From contig NZ_QMEW01000002.1 of assembly GCF_003284965.1 (NCBI RefSeq), positions 186,001 through 250,000 on the forward strand: a stretch of DNA of 64,000 nt, given 5' to 3'. Of the stretch, positions 1 to 8,859 are shown piece by piece (the stretch's first letter is position 1; the number at the start of each line of letters is the position of its first letter). Source of the stretch: Mycolicibacterium sp. GF69 (GTDB taxonomy: Bacteria; Actinomycetota; Actinomycetes; Mycobacteriales; Mycobacteriaceae). The translations under genes were made by a program, and so were the position numbers. The notes beneath the pieces were generated by a model. The model was given only the letters and a program-made list of their open reading frames with translations. It searched no databases and was not told where the DNA came from.

Positions 1-1464
1 CGAGAAGTGCATGGCCTCCAGGAACGCAGACTGCGCGATCTGTGAGAGCCGGGCGCCCTGCGGACCCAGCCGCTGCGCCACCTCGAGCGCCTCGGCCAAC
101 GAGTTCGACGCCGGCGCGCGGACCGCTTGGGGCAGCTCCGCCAAGAAGGGCTGCAGCCGGTCACTGTACTGAGCGGCGAGCACCGAGCCTGCCACGGCGA
201 TGCCCAGGGCCGCGCCCACCTCGCGGGTGGTGTCGTTGACCGCCGACGCGACACCCTGCTTCTCGTCAGGGACCGCACCCATGATCGCTGAAGTCGTTGG
301 CGCAGTGCACAACCCGATACCGGTCGACATGATGAGCAGCGGCAGTGCCAGGTCCAGGTACGGTGAGTCGACCTCGAGTGTGCGCGCGCAGAACAGTCCG
401 ATCGCGATCAGCACCAGGCCGGTCGACACCACGGCGCGGAGGCCCAACCGGGGCAGGTACCACGGTGTCGCCAGGCTGAGCAGCAAGACCGGCGCCATCA
501 GCGGCGCCAGCGCGAACGCCGTCTGCAGCGGGCTGTAGCCCAGCAGCAGCTGCATGTATTGCATTGACACGAAGAAGAACCCGAAGTTGGCCAGAAAGAA
601 GAACGTCACCCCGACGGCGCCGGTGGCGAAATCGGGCTTGGCGAACAGCCGAACGTCGAGCAGCGGGTGCTCGGTGCGCAGTTCCCACACCGCGAACGCG
701 GCCGCCATCGCGACGCCGACGGCCATGCACCCGTACACGACCGGGTGGTTCCAGCCGTGCGCAGGCGCTTCGAGGACGCCGTAGACGAACACCGCCACCG
801 CCCCGCCGATCAGGACCGCACCGCGCCAATCCAGCGGTGTGGCTGCCGGGTCGCGGGACGAGGCCACGGTGCAGGTGAGGGCGAACAGCCCGGCGCCGGC
901 TCCGGCGAATGCCCAGAAGATCGACTGCCACGACCAGAAGTGAAGCAGCACACCCGATCCCAGAAAGCCCACCACGGCGCTGGAGCCGGCGACACCGGCC
1001 CAGATACCGACCGCCTTGTTGCGTTCAGCCCTCGGATACGCCGCGGTCAACAACGACAGAGTGGCAGGCATGACGAATGCCGCACCGATGCCGGCCACTG
1101 CGCGGGCCAGAATCAAAGCCACCGGACCGCCGAAGATCAGCGGCGCGACGGAGGCGAGGGCGAAGATGCCCAGACCAGCCAGCAATGCGCCGCGGCGGCC
1201 ATAGCGGTCGCCGATCGCCCCGGCGGGTAGTAACAGGCATGCCAGTACAAGGGTGTACCCGTCGACCACCCACGTCAGCTGCGCCTGGGTGGCCGTGGTT
1301 TCCAGCGCGATTTCGGGCAGGGCGGCGTTGAGCGCCACCATCGAACTGATGACCAGCGCGACGGCCATGCACGCCACGCTGAGTAACCAGACGCGTGCCC
1401 GAGCCGACAGGTTGGCGACGCTGACGCCGATATCCTGGTCGGACCGGCCGAGGGTGTCGACCAT
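1..1464 (-). CDS. DHA2-family MFS drug exporter (3' end outside window)
   Basis: The minus-strand frame stays open from an ATG at 1464 to the window edge, giving 488 residues with no stop, so the C-terminus is missing. The protein is a chain of hydrophobic segments typical of the 14-helix EmrB/QacA group. The loop motif GDRYGRR follows the second helix, and a glycine-rich fifth-helix region ends in HFWSWQSIFW. The family exports drugs or metabolites using the proton gradient. It is transcribed divergently from the TetR gene at 1556 across a 91-nt gap holding a palindrome, the usual layout for a repressor controlling its exporter. Substrate is unknown. Confidence 0.88.
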   Translation of the reverse strand, partial: MVDTLGRSDQDIGVSVANLSARARVWLLSVACMAVALVISSMVALNAALPEIALETTATQAQLTWVVDGYTLVLACLLLPAGAIGDRYGRRGALLAGLGIFALASVAPLIFGGPVALILARAVAGIGAAFVMPATLSLLTAAYPRAERNKAVGIWAGVAGSSAVVGFLGSGVLLHFWSWQSIFWAFAGAGAGLFALTCTVASSRDPAATPLDWRGAVLIGGAVAVFVYGVLEAPAHGWNHPVVYGCMAVGVAMAAAFAVWELRTEHPLLDVRLFAKPDFATGAVGVTFFFLANFGFFFVSMQYMQLLLGYSPLQTAFALAPLMAPVLLLSLATPWYLPRLGLRAVVSTGLVLIAIGLFCARTLEVDSPYLDLALPLLIMSTGIGLCTAPTTSAIMGAVPDEKQGVASAVNDTTREVGAALGIAVAGSVLAAQYSDRLQPFLAELPQAVRAPASNSLAEALEVAQRLGPQGARLSQIAQSAFLEAMHFS

Positions 1465-1493
1465 GCGTAGCTCTCTTCCGGCGGGTGATTTTT

Positions 1494-1508
1494 GAGACTA
1501 ATGGTCTC
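1494..1508. promoter_or_regulatory. Candidate TetR operator between exporter and regulator
   Basis: GAGAC-TAATG-GTCTC is an inverted repeat with perfect 5-bp arms in the divergent intergenic region. A related half (TAGTCTT) lies about 20 bp downstream. The position suits repression of both the exporter and the regulator gene, but binding is inferred only. Confidence 0.5.
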
Positions 1509-1555
1509 GTTGCGATACCGCTAGTCTTGTTCCCGGTGAGGATGGGGGTTAAACG

Positions 1556-2209
1556 ATGAGTGGCGCGAGTACCGACCCGCGGCCGGCCCGGTCCCGGGCG
1601 CGCCTGCTCGATGCTGCGACGACGTTGTTGCGGTCGGGCGGGCCGAACGCCGTCACCATCGACGCGGTGACGCGCACCGCCAACGTCGCGCGCGCCACGC
1701 TGTACCGTCACTTCTCCAGCGCCAACGACCTGATGGCCGCGGCGTTCATGAGCCTGCTCAACCCGGCACCGATGCCGCCTGTCGAGGGCAGCGTGCGCGA
1801 CCGGCTCGTGGCGGTGGTGGAGGGCTGGGCGGAGTCGATCGCCGAGGTGCCCACGATGATCACCGCCATGACGTGGATGGCCTCCGGACCCGACGTGGGC
1901 ACCTATTCCGATGTGCAGCAGTCGGATTCGGACTCTGTCGGCACCCTCAGGGCGCGGATAATTCAGCTGTACTCGATGCCGTTCGACGCGATCCTCGACA
2001 GTCCGCAGGCCGCCGAGGAACTCGACGAAGTGGACCGCATGCAAACCATCGCGCTGCTCATCGGCCCGTTGATCATCGGCAAACTGTCCACCGTGGCCGA
2101 CTTCGACTATCGCGCGTGCGCCTCCGCCGCAGTCGATGGTTTCATGGCCACCCACCGCAAGAGGACGGGCGACATCACCTCAGCGAGTAGCGAATCGGGA
2201 GATGCTTGA
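1556..2209 (+). CDS. TetR/AcrR-family transcriptional regulator
   Basis: A 217-residue protein with an N-terminal TetR helix-turn-helix at about residues 17-62: the stretch RARLLDAATTLLRSGG leads into a recognition helix ending NVARATLYRHFSS. The rest is the variable ligand-binding and dimerisation domain. The start ATG follows GGATGGGGG. Divergence from the DHA2 exporter suggests it is that exporter's local repressor. Its 3' end overlaps the convergent P450 gene by 35 nt. The inducer cannot be predicted. Confidence 0.88.
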   Translation: MSGASTDPRPARSRARLLDAATTLLRSGGPNAVTIDAVTRTANVARATLYRHFSSANDLMAAAFMSLLNPAPMPPVEGSVRDRLVAVVEGWAESIAEVPTMITAMTWMASGPDVGTYSDVQQSDSDSVGTLRARIIQLYSMPFDAILDSPQAAEELDEVDRMQTIALLIGPLIIGKLSTVADFDYRACASAAVDGFMATHRKRTGDITSASSESGDA

Positions 2210-3437
2210 GGCCACCGACGAACACCGTCGCGGCGAGCTCAGGCTCACCGGCCAGTTCGATCGAGTCGAGCCGCGGCAGCAGTTCGGTGAACAGGCTGTT
2301 CATCTCCATGCGCGCCAACGCGGCCCCGAGGCAGAAGTGCACCCCATAGCCGAAGGACACGTGCTTGTTGGGATCACGGCCGACGTCGAAGCGGAACGGC
2401 TCGTCGAAGATCTCCTCGTCACGGTTGGCCGAAGCGTAAGCGAGATAGACGGATTCGCCCTTGGCGATCGGAACCCCGCGTACCTCGGTGTCCTCCGCGG
2501 CGGTGCGCATGAACTCTTTGACGGGCGTGGTCCAGCGGATCATCTCCTCGACCGCGGTACCCATCAGTTCAGGCTGCGCTTTAAGCCGGGCGAGTTGGTC
2601 GGGGTTCTCGATCAGTGCGTGCAGGCCGCCGGAGATCGCGTCCTTCGTGGTGTCGTGGCCGGCGGTGGCGACGATGACGTAGTACGACGCGGTGTCGGCC
2701 TCCGACAACGGCTCACCGTTGATGGTTCCGTTGGCGATCGCCGAAGCGAGGTCATCGGTGGGGTTCGCCCGGCGTGAAGCGGTCAGTTCGCCGAAGTAGG
2801 CGAAGAACTCGACCACCGTCTGCAGCTTCTCCTCAGGGGTGGTGCCGCGCTGGTACTCCTCGTCGTCACCGCCGAAGATCTCCTGGGTGAGCTTGAGCAT
2901 GCGCGGGAAGTCGTCCTCGGGCAGGCCCAGCAGCGACAGGATCACATAGAGCGGGTAGTGCACGGCGATGTCCTCGACGAAGTCGCATTCGGGACCGATG
3001 TCGCGCATCTTGTCGACGTAGCGCTTGGCCAACTCGTCCACCCTGACCTTCAGGTCACGCATCGCCTTGGGCCGGAACCAGTCTGCGCCGATCTTGCGGA
3101 CGTCGCGGTGGTGCGGGTCGTCCATGTGGATCAGCGTGCGCAGACCCATGCCGGCCTCCAGTTGGGCCCTGGCGAGGTCGTCGGCTTCGGCGGTCGCCAG
3201 CAGCGGCCGCGGTTCGCTGAGCCACAGATCGTTGGCGCGCTCGATCTCCATGATGTCGGCGTGCTTGGTGATCGCGTAGAACGGCCGGTACGGCGGGTGG
3301 TCCACATAGGGCACCTGGTGGTGAGCCCGCAGGTGAGCAAACGCGGCGTGCAGCCGATCGTTGTCGGCGTATGCCTTGGGATCGGCGAAGACCTTGGCGG
3401 CATCCTGTGTTTTCGGGTCCATCGTCGGCGTGCTCAT
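2175..3437 (-). CDS. Cytochrome P450 (first of tandem pair)
   Basis: A 420-residue P450 monooxygenase. Diagnostic motifs are the I-helix oxygen-activation motif AGHDTT, the K-helix E-x-x-R in EEMIRW, and the heme-thiolate loop FGYGVHFCLGAALARME with its cysteine ligand. No membrane anchor is present, as in soluble bacterial P450s that use ferredoxin. GAGGAG sits 5 nt before the ATG. The protein is closely similar along its whole length to the next gene (3536-4786), so the pair arose by tandem duplication. Substrate and CYP family are not assigned. No ferredoxin or reductase gene is adjacent. Confidence 0.93.
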   Translation of the reverse strand: MSTPTMDPKTQDAAKVFADPKAYADNDRLHAAFAHLRAHHQVPYVDHPPYRPFYAITKHADIMEIERANDLWLSEPRPLLATAEADDLARAQLEAGMGLRTLIHMDDPHHRDVRKIGADWFRPKAMRDLKVRVDELAKRYVDKMRDIGPECDFVEDIAVHYPLYVILSLLGLPEDDFPRMLKLTQEIFGGDDEEYQRGTTPEEKLQTVVEFFAYFGELTASRRANPTDDLASAIANGTINGEPLSEADTASYYVIVATAGHDTTKDAISGGLHALIENPDQLARLKAQPELMGTAVEEMIRWTTPVKEFMRTAAEDTEVRGVPIAKGESVYLAYASANRDEEIFDEPFRFDVGRDPNKHVSFGYGVHFCLGAALARMEMNSLFTELLPRLDSIELAGEPELAATVFVGGLKHLPIRYSLR

Positions 3438-3453
3438 GAGGCTCCTCGGGAAC

Positions 3454-3475
3454 GTACTTGACGGGTGTCAAGTAC
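3454..3475. promoter_or_regulatory. Palindromic operator over the P450-1 promoter
   Basis: Perfect 9-bp arms GTACTTGAC / GTCAAGTAC are separated by GGGT. On the minus strand a -10-like TACACT (3476-3481) directly precedes it, so the palindrome covers the likely transcription start. The same core, TTGAC-N4-GTCAA, lies at the equivalent place upstream of the second P450. A TetR-type repressor is the likely binder (inference). Confidence 0.6.
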
Positions 3476-3535
3476 AGTGTATGTGACGATCACCACTTCG
3501 CGCCGCCAGGTCTGTATTCGTCACACGCTCATCAT

Positions 3536-4786
3536 TCAGCGCAGCGAGTACCGGATCGGCAGATGCTTGAGCCCGCCGACGAACGTCGTCGCGACGAACT
3601 CCGCGTTCCCGGCCAACTCGATGGACGCCAGGCGCGGCATCAGTTCGGTGAAGAAGCTGTTGATCTCCATGCGGGCCAGCGCAGCACCCAGGCAGAAGTG
3701 CACGCCGTAGCCGAAAGACAGGTGCTTGTTGGGATCTCGGCCGACGTCGAATCGGAACGGGTCGTCGAACACTTCCTCGTCACGGTTGGCCGAGACGTAG
3801 GACAGCAACGCGGACTCACCGGCCTTGATGGGTATCCCGCGCACCTCGGTGTCGGCGGTGGCGGTGCGCATGAACTCCTTGACCGGGGTGGTCCAGCGGA
3901 TCATCTCCTCGACCGCCGTGCCCATCAGCTCCGGCTGCTCCCTGAGCCGGACGAGTTGATCCGGGCTCTCGATCAGCGCCAGCAGCCCGCCCGAGATGGC
4001 GGCGCTGGTGGTGTCGTGGCCGGCGCTAGCCACGATCACGTAATACGACAGGCAGTCGATGTCGTTGAGGTACCCACCGTCGATCCTGGCGTTGGCGATC
4101 GCCGAGGCCAGGTCCTCGGTCGGGTTCTTCCGGCGTTCTGCGGTCAGCGCGGTGAAGTAACGGAAGAAGTCCGTGATGACCTCGTGCAGTTCCTGCGGAC
4201 TCTTGCCGCGGGTGAACTCGTCGTCGTCGCCGCCGAACATCTCCTGGGTGAGTTTGCGCATCCGGCCGAAGTCCGATTCCGGCAGCCCGAGCAGCGAAAG
4301 AATCACGTACAGCGGGAAATTGGCTGCGACCTCTTCGACGAAGTCGCACTCCGGTCCGGCCCCGACCATCTTGTCGACGTAGATCTTGGCCAACTCGTCC
4401 ACACGCGTCTTTAGCGCGCGCATCGCCTTGGGCCGGAACCAGTCTGCGCCGATCTTGCGGATGTCGCGGTGCAGCGGATCATCCATGTGGATCAACGTGC
4501 GCAGGCCGCCGCCGGCGGCCAGGTTGGCCTGCGAGAGGTCATCGGTGGCTGCGGTGGTCAGCAGCGGCCGCGGGGCGTTGATCCACAGTTCGTTGTCGCG
4601 CTCGATCGCCATGATGTCGGCATGTTTGGTGACGGCCCAAAACGGCCGGTAGTCGGGCACGTCGACGTAGGAAACCGGAGCGTTCTTGCGCAGGTGGGAC
4701 AACGCGGCGTGCAGGCGCGCCTCGTCGGTGTAGGCCTTTGGGTCGGCCAGCACCCTGGCGGCGTCGTCGATGATCGGCGTGCTCAT
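3536..4786 (-). CDS. Cytochrome P450 (second of tandem pair)
   Basis: A 416-residue P450 paralogue of the preceding gene. It has the AGHDTT I-helix motif, EEMIRW with the E-x-x-R pair, and the heme loop FGYGVHFCLGAALARME. I chose the ATG at 4786 because GAGGGA lies just upstream and the protein then begins MSTPIID, aligning with the MSTP start of its neighbour. An in-frame ATG at 4822 would lie inside the operator palindrome. It has its own promoter and operator, so the two P450s can be transcribed separately under one regulator. Substrate is unknown. Confidence 0.93.
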   Translation of the reverse strand: MSTPIIDDAARVLADPKAYTDEARLHAALSHLRKNAPVSYVDVPDYRPFWAVTKHADIMAIERDNELWINAPRPLLTTAATDDLSQANLAAGGGLRTLIHMDDPLHRDIRKIGADWFRPKAMRALKTRVDELAKIYVDKMVGAGPECDFVEEVAANFPLYVILSLLGLPESDFGRMRKLTQEMFGGDDDEFTRGKSPQELHEVITDFFRYFTALTAERRKNPTEDLASAIANARIDGGYLNDIDCLSYYVIVASAGHDTTSAAISGGLLALIESPDQLVRLREQPELMGTAVEEMIRWTTPVKEFMRTATADTEVRGIPIKAGESALLSYVSANRDEEVFDDPFRFDVGRDPNKHLSFGYGVHFCLGAALARMEINSFFTELMPRLASIELAGNAEFVATTFVGGLKHLPIRYSLR

Positions 4787-4808
4787 GTTCCCTCGCTTGC
4801 GGACTTTT

Positions 4809-4822
4809 TTGACAGCTGTCAA
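4809..4822. promoter_or_regulatory. Palindromic operator over the P450-2 promoter
   Basis: TTGACAGCTGTCAA is a perfect 14-bp palindrome matching the TTGAC-N4-GTCAA core at 3454-3475. A minus-strand -10-like TAAAGT (4829-4834) lies just upstream, so the operator again covers the expected start site. It also lies about 60 bp upstream of the divergent esterase gene and could affect it. Confidence 0.6.
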
Positions 4823-4881
4823 GTAGGCACTTTAGGGGATCGTGCGCTCGCCGATCCGGTCGACGTCAGTACGCTCGCGTC

Positions 4882-6471
4882 GTGTCGAGGGCAAGAGCGG
4901 GCCGGCATTGCCTGCGGGCGGTGGCGATGCTCGCGCTGTCGACCGTCGCGCTGGCCGGCTGCGCCGACGGCAGGACCGCCGCGGTGGATCTGCCCGCCGA
5001 CCCGGCCGTCGTGTACACGCAGGCCGGCGCCGTGCGCGGAGCGGTGGCCGACGATCATCGCTATTTCGCTGGAATCCCTTATGCCGCAGCGCCTGTCGGT
5101 TCGCTGCGATGGCAGCCGCCGCAATCCGCGCCGGCCTGGAGCGGGTTGCGTGACGGGACCCGCCCCGGCCCGCGATGCATCCAGGACACCAGTACCGACG
5201 TCGATCCCAGCCCCACCAGTGAGGACTGTCTGACCCTCAACGTGTGGACGCCGCCACCGTCGGACGAGCCGCGACCGGTGATGGTGTGGATTCACGGCGG
5301 CGGATTCACCAACGGCAGCGGTGAGTTCTACGACGCCCGCCGGTTCGCCGCGCGCGGCGACATCGTCGTCGTCACCATCAACTACCGGCTCAGCACGCTG
5401 GGCTTTATGGCGCACCCGGCTCTCGGGGCGCCTGGCGAGGTGGGCAACTACGGGCTGCTCGACCAGCAGGCCGCGTTGCGCTGGGTTCGCGACAACATCG
5501 CCGGCTTCGGCGGGAATCCGGACAAGGTGACGATCGCGGGGGAGTCGGCCGGGGCCATGTCGGTCTGTGACCACCTCGTCGCTCCCGGCTCGGCGGGTCT
5601 GTTCAGCGCGGCCATCATCCAGAGCGGGCCGTGCCAGGCCCAGTACGACCTGCCCACCGCCGAGAACGCCAGCCTGCAGTACGCCGCCGAGGCGGGTTGC
5701 GGCGATCCGGCCACCGCCGCGCAGTGCCTGCGCGACCTGCCGCCGGAGCGGTTGGAGAAGGCCCTGCTGTATGCCCGTATCGGTACCGAACAACTCAGCG
5801 GTCCCGTCACCGGTACCAAGGCGCTGCCGGTCGATCCGGCAACCGGTGCGGCGCAGGGGCAGGCAGCCCGGGTGCCGGTGATGATCGGCACCACGGCCGA
5901 CGAATTCAACTTCTTCACCGGAATGCAGTTCGTGCGCGGCCGGGCGATGGGCCCCGCGCAGTACCCCGAGCTGCTTGCCGAGGCGTTCGGCCCGGACGCC
6001 GCGGCGGTCGGGGCGTACTACCCACCGCAGAACTTCGGAGACAGTGTGCCGCTGGCCTATTCGGCTGCCGCCACCGACGGCATCTTCGCCTGCGTCGCGG
6101 ACTGGCTGGGAGATGTGATCGCGGAGAATTCGCCGGTGTACTCCTATGAGTTCGACGATCCGCATGCTCCGGTGCCCGAGCCGTTGCTGCAGGCGCCGTT
6201 CCCCGTGGGGGCGGGGCATTCGCTGGAACTGCGTTACCTGTTCGACGTCGGCGGGGCGCCGCCGCTGGATCCTGCGCAGCAGCGGCTGTCCGAACAGATG
6301 ATCGACTACTGGAGCGAGTTCGTGGCGACGGGCTCGCCGGGGTCCGACTGGCCGGCCATGGGCAGCGGTGATGCCGGGCAGCGCATGTCGCTGCGGCCCG
6401 ACGGCAGCCGGGTCATCACCACGTTCGAGCGGACGCACCAGTGCCCGTTCTGGGCCCATCTCAAGGGCTGA
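4882..6471 (+). CDS. Type-B carboxylesterase lipoprotein
   Basis: A 529-residue alpha/beta hydrolase of the carboxylesterase type-B family. The N-terminus is a signal peptide ending in a lipobox (LAGC, residues 24-27), predicting lipid attachment at Cys27 and location on the cell envelope. The oxyanion motif HGGGF precedes the nucleophile elbow GESAG (Ser222). A later ADEFNFF supplies a candidate acid residue and GAGHSLE the histidine. It starts at GTG 4882. A -10-like TACGCT seven bases upstream suggests a leaderless transcript. It is divergent from the P450 pair, so a shared substrate is possible but unproven. Confidence 0.88.
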   Translation: MSRARAGRHCLRAVAMLALSTVALAGCADGRTAAVDLPADPAVVYTQAGAVRGAVADDHRYFAGIPYAAAPVGSLRWQPPQSAPAWSGLRDGTRPGPRCIQDTSTDVDPSPTSEDCLTLNVWTPPPSDEPRPVMVWIHGGGFTNGSGEFYDARRFAARGDIVVVTINYRLSTLGFMAHPALGAPGEVGNYGLLDQQAALRWVRDNIAGFGGNPDKVTIAGESAGAMSVCDHLVAPGSAGLFSAAIIQSGPCQAQYDLPTAENASLQYAAEAGCGDPATAAQCLRDLPPERLEKALLYARIGTEQLSGPVTGTKALPVDPATGAAQGQAARVPVMIGTTADEFNFFTGMQFVRGRAMGPAQYPELLAEAFGPDAAAVGAYYPPQNFGDSVPLAYSAAATDGIFACVADWLGDVIAENSPVYSYEFDDPHAPVPEPLLQAPFPVGAGHSLELRYLFDVGGAPPLDPAQQRLSEQMIDYWSEFVATGSPGSDWPAMGSGDAGQRMSLRPDGSRVITTFERTHQCPFWAHLKG

Positions 6472-6870
6472 GGATCCGCAGGTCGAGGCCGTGCCGGACC
6501 GCGTTTTCGCCGCGAACGGCGATCTGGATGGGGTCTCGGCATGCGAGGCGGGCTACCGGCCCGGTTTACCGTGGCCAGGGATTTGGACCGTGCCGTTTTC
6601 TAGGGCATACTGTTCGGGTTGCCTTGAGCCGGGACGGTGCCTGTTCGGACCGCATGGCCCAGGCATCCGACCGGCGCCCACCCGGGCGCATCCGGTGCCA
6701 ATCTCGAGCGTGACGATTTTGTCGCCAACGAGTGTGCGTGAGGGCGACACGCCCGACCGCGGGTGCTGGTGGACCATAGACAGAAGAACAGCGGCGGCAT
6801 AGCAGCGCGAGGCTGGATGCCGGTTGGAGCGGCCCGTTCGCGGGCCCAGTATGAGTGAGGTAGGAGAAGC
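6472..6870. other. 399-nt leader region upstream of the S10 operon
   Basis: No credible gene is seen between the esterase stop and rpsJ. The region contains a good promoter (6583-6611) and then about 250 nt of GC-rich leader. The long leader could carry ribosomal-protein autoregulation, as the S10 leader does in other bacteria, but I could not fold a defined structure with confidence. Confidence 0.55.
6583..6611 (+). promoter_or_regulatory. Predicted S10-operon promoter
   Basis: TTGGAC (6583-6588), a 17-nt spacer and CATACT (6606-6611) form a near-consensus housekeeping promoter. It is the best match upstream of rpsJ and implies a 5' leader of roughly 250 nt. Confidence 0.55.
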
Positions 6871-7176
6871 GTGGCGGGACAGAAGATCCGCATCAGGCTC
6901 AAGGCCTACGACCACGAGGCGATCGACGCCTCGGCGCGCAAGATCGTGGAAACGGTCACCAGAACCGGCGCCAGCGTGGTCGGCCCTGTGCCGCTGCCGA
7001 CCGAGAAGAACGTGTACTGCGTCATCCGGTCCCCGCACAAGTACAAGGACTCGCGGGAGCACTTCGAGATGCGGACGCACAAGCGGCTGATCGACATCCT
7101 CGACCCGACGCCCAAGACCGTTGACGCCCTCATGCGCATCGATCTGCCGGCCAGCGTCGACGTCAACATCCAGTAG
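6871..7176 (+). CDS. rpsJ: 30S ribosomal protein S10
   Basis: A 101-residue S10, the usual actinobacterial length. It starts [16 protein letters not shown] and contains the conserved [20 protein letters not shown] region. S10 is part of the 30S head and also serves as NusE in antitermination. The GTG start has GGAGAAGC just upstream. It is the first gene of the S10 operon. Confidence 0.98.
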
Positions 7177-7191
7177 GAGACTTCCAGAACC

Positions 7192-7845
7192 ATGGCGAGA
7201 AAAGGCATTCTGGGCACCAAGCTGGGCATGACGCAGGTGTTCGACGAGAACAACCGGGTCGTGCCGGTGACGGTCGTCAAGGCCGGGCCCAATGTGGTGA
7301 CGCGCATCCGTACACCCGAGCGCGACGGCTACAGCGCTGTGCAGCTGGCCTACGGCGAGATCAGCCCGCGCAAAGTGAACAAGCCTGTCACGGGCCAGTA
7401 TTCGGCCGCTGGGGTCAACCCGCGCCGGCATCTGGCCGAGTTGCGGCTCGACAATGAGGCCGCCGCCGCCGAATACGAGGTGGGTCAGGAACTGACCGCC
7501 GAGATCTTCGCCGACGGCACGTACGTCGACGTGACCGGCACCAGCAAGGGCAAAGGTTTCGCAGGCACGATGAAACGGCACGGGTTCAGCGGCCAGGGCG
7601 CCAGCCACGGCGCGCAGGCCGTGCACCGCCGTCCCGGCTCCATCGGTGGCTGCGCCACGCCGGGCCGAGTGTTTAAGGGCACGCGCATGTCGGGCCGGAT
7701 GGGCAACGACCGCGTGACGACGCAGAACCTGGTGGTTCACAAGGTCGATGCCGAGAACGGCGTGCTGTTGATCAAGGGCGCCATCCCGGGCCGCAACGGC
7801 GGACTGGTGATGGTGCGCAGCGCAATCAAGCGAGGCGAGAAGTAA
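7192..7845 (+). CDS. rplC: 50S ribosomal protein L3
   Basis: A 217-residue L3. It shows the N-terminal [13 protein letters not shown] signature and the central [17 protein letters not shown] loop that reaches toward the peptidyl-transferase centre. L3 is an early 23S-binding assembly protein. Its stop overlaps the rplD start by one base, indicating translational coupling. Confidence 0.98.
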   Translation: MARKGILGTKLGMTQVFDENNRVVPVTVVKAGPNVVTRIRTPERDGYSAVQLAYGEISPRKVNKPVTGQYSAAGVNPRRHLAELRLDNEAAAAEYEVGQELTAEIFADGTYVDVTGTSKGKGFAGTMKRHGFSGQGASHGAQAVHRRPGSIGGCATPGRVFKGTRMSGRMGNDRVTTQNLVVHKVDAENGVLLIKGAIPGRNGGLVMVRSAIKRGEK

Positions 7846-8519
7846 TGGCATCGAACAAGATCGACGTCCGCACACCGGCGGGAAACAAGGAAGGCTCCGT
7901 GGAGCTGCCCGCCGAGCTGTTCGACGTCGAGGCGAACATCGCGTTGATGCACCAGGTCGTGACGGCGCAGCTGGCCGCGGCGCGGCAGGGCACGCACTCC
8001 ACCAAGACTCGCGGTGAGGTGCGCGGCGGCGGCAAGAAGCCCTACCGGCAGAAGGGCACCGGCCGCGCGCGTCAGGGCTCGACCCGCGCGCCGCAGTTTG
8101 CCGGCGGTGGCGTCGTGCACGGTCCCAAGCCGCGCGACTACAGCGAGCGGACCCCGAAGAAGATGATCAAGGCGGCGCTGCGCGGTGCGCTGTCGGACCG
8201 GGCGCGTAACGACCGGATTCATGCGGTCACCGAGATCGTCGAGGGTCAGACCCCGTCGACCAAGAGCGCCAAGGCATTCCTGGCGACGCTGGTCACCGAC
8301 AGCACGGCCAAGAACAGCAAGGTGCTCGTGGTCATCGGCCGCACCGACGAGGTGGGCGCCAAGAGCGTGCGCAATCTCCCTGGTGTGCATGTCATCTCGC
8401 CGGATCAGCTCAACACCTACGACGTGCTGAACGCTGACGACGTGGTGTTCAGCGTCGAGGCCCTCAACGCCTACATCGGCGCGAACACGAAGGACGAAAA
8501 AGAAGGAGCGTCGGTCTGA
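7845..8519 (+). CDS. rplD: 50S ribosomal protein L4
   Basis: A 224-residue L4. The long exit-tunnel loop is recognisable by [26 protein letters not shown]4 binds 23S rRNA and lines the peptide tunnel. In E. coli it represses its own operon, and whether that holds here is unknown. It overlaps rplC and rplW by one base at each end. Confidence 0.98.
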   Translation: MASNKIDVRTPAGNKEGSVELPAELFDVEANIALMHQVVTAQLAAARQGTHSTKTRGEVRGGGKKPYRQKGTGRARQGSTRAPQFAGGGVVHGPKPRDYSERTPKKMIKAALRGALSDRARNDRIHAVTEIVEGQTPSTKSAKAFLATLVTDSTAKNSKVLVVIGRTDEVGAKSVRNLPGVHVISPDQLNTYDVLNADDVVFSVEALNAYIGANTKDEKEGASV

Positions 8520-8821
8520 TGGCAACGATTGCAGACCCCCGCGACATCATCCTGTCCCCGGTCATCTCCGAGAAGTCGTACGGGTTGATCGAGGACAACG
8601 TGTACACGTTCATCGTGCACCCGGACTCGAACAAGACGCAGATCAAGATCGCGATCGAGAAGATCTTCGGCGTCAAGGTCGATTCGGTGAACACCGCCAA
8701 CCGGCAGGGCAAGCGCAAGCGCACCCGCACCGGCTACGGGAAGCGCAAGAGCACCAAGCGCGCCATCGTCACGCTGGCCGCGGGCAGCAAGCCCATCGAC
8801 CTGTTCGGAGCACCGGCTTGA
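8519..8821 (+). CDS. rplW: 50S ribosomal protein L23
   Basis: A 100-residue L23 ([34 protein letters not shown]). L23 sits at the tunnel exit and docks trigger factor and SRP. It overlaps rplD by one base. Its stop codon lies in the left arm of a perfect hairpin (8813-8835). Confidence 0.97.
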   Translation: MATIADPRDIILSPVISEKSYGLIEDNVYTFIVHPDSNKTQIKIAIEKIFGVKVDSVNTANRQGKRKRTRTGYGKRKSTKRAIVTLAAGSKPIDLFGAPA

Positions 8822-8835
8822 TTTCGTCAAGCCGG
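8813..8835 (+). other. Perfect 9-bp hairpin over the rplW stop codon
   Basis: CCGGCTTGA / TCAAGCCGG flank a TTTCG loop. The left arm includes the rplW stop TGA. No U tract follows, so it is not a classic terminator. It lies in the widest gap of the S10 operon, 24 nt before rplB, and could act in RNA processing, stability or partial attenuation. Confidence 0.6.
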
Positions 8836-8859
8836 CGACGGAGGAAGACTTAGAGGATC

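Noticed and set aside
2175..4786. Tandem P450 genes as an assembly duplication artefact
   Set aside because: The proteins differ at many positions throughout, and each has its own promoter and operator, so they are real paralogues.
4819..6459. Long minus-strand open frame (546 codons) opposite the carboxylesterase
   Set aside because: Arg/Gly/His-rich composition without family motifs; it is a mirror frame of a high-GC gene.
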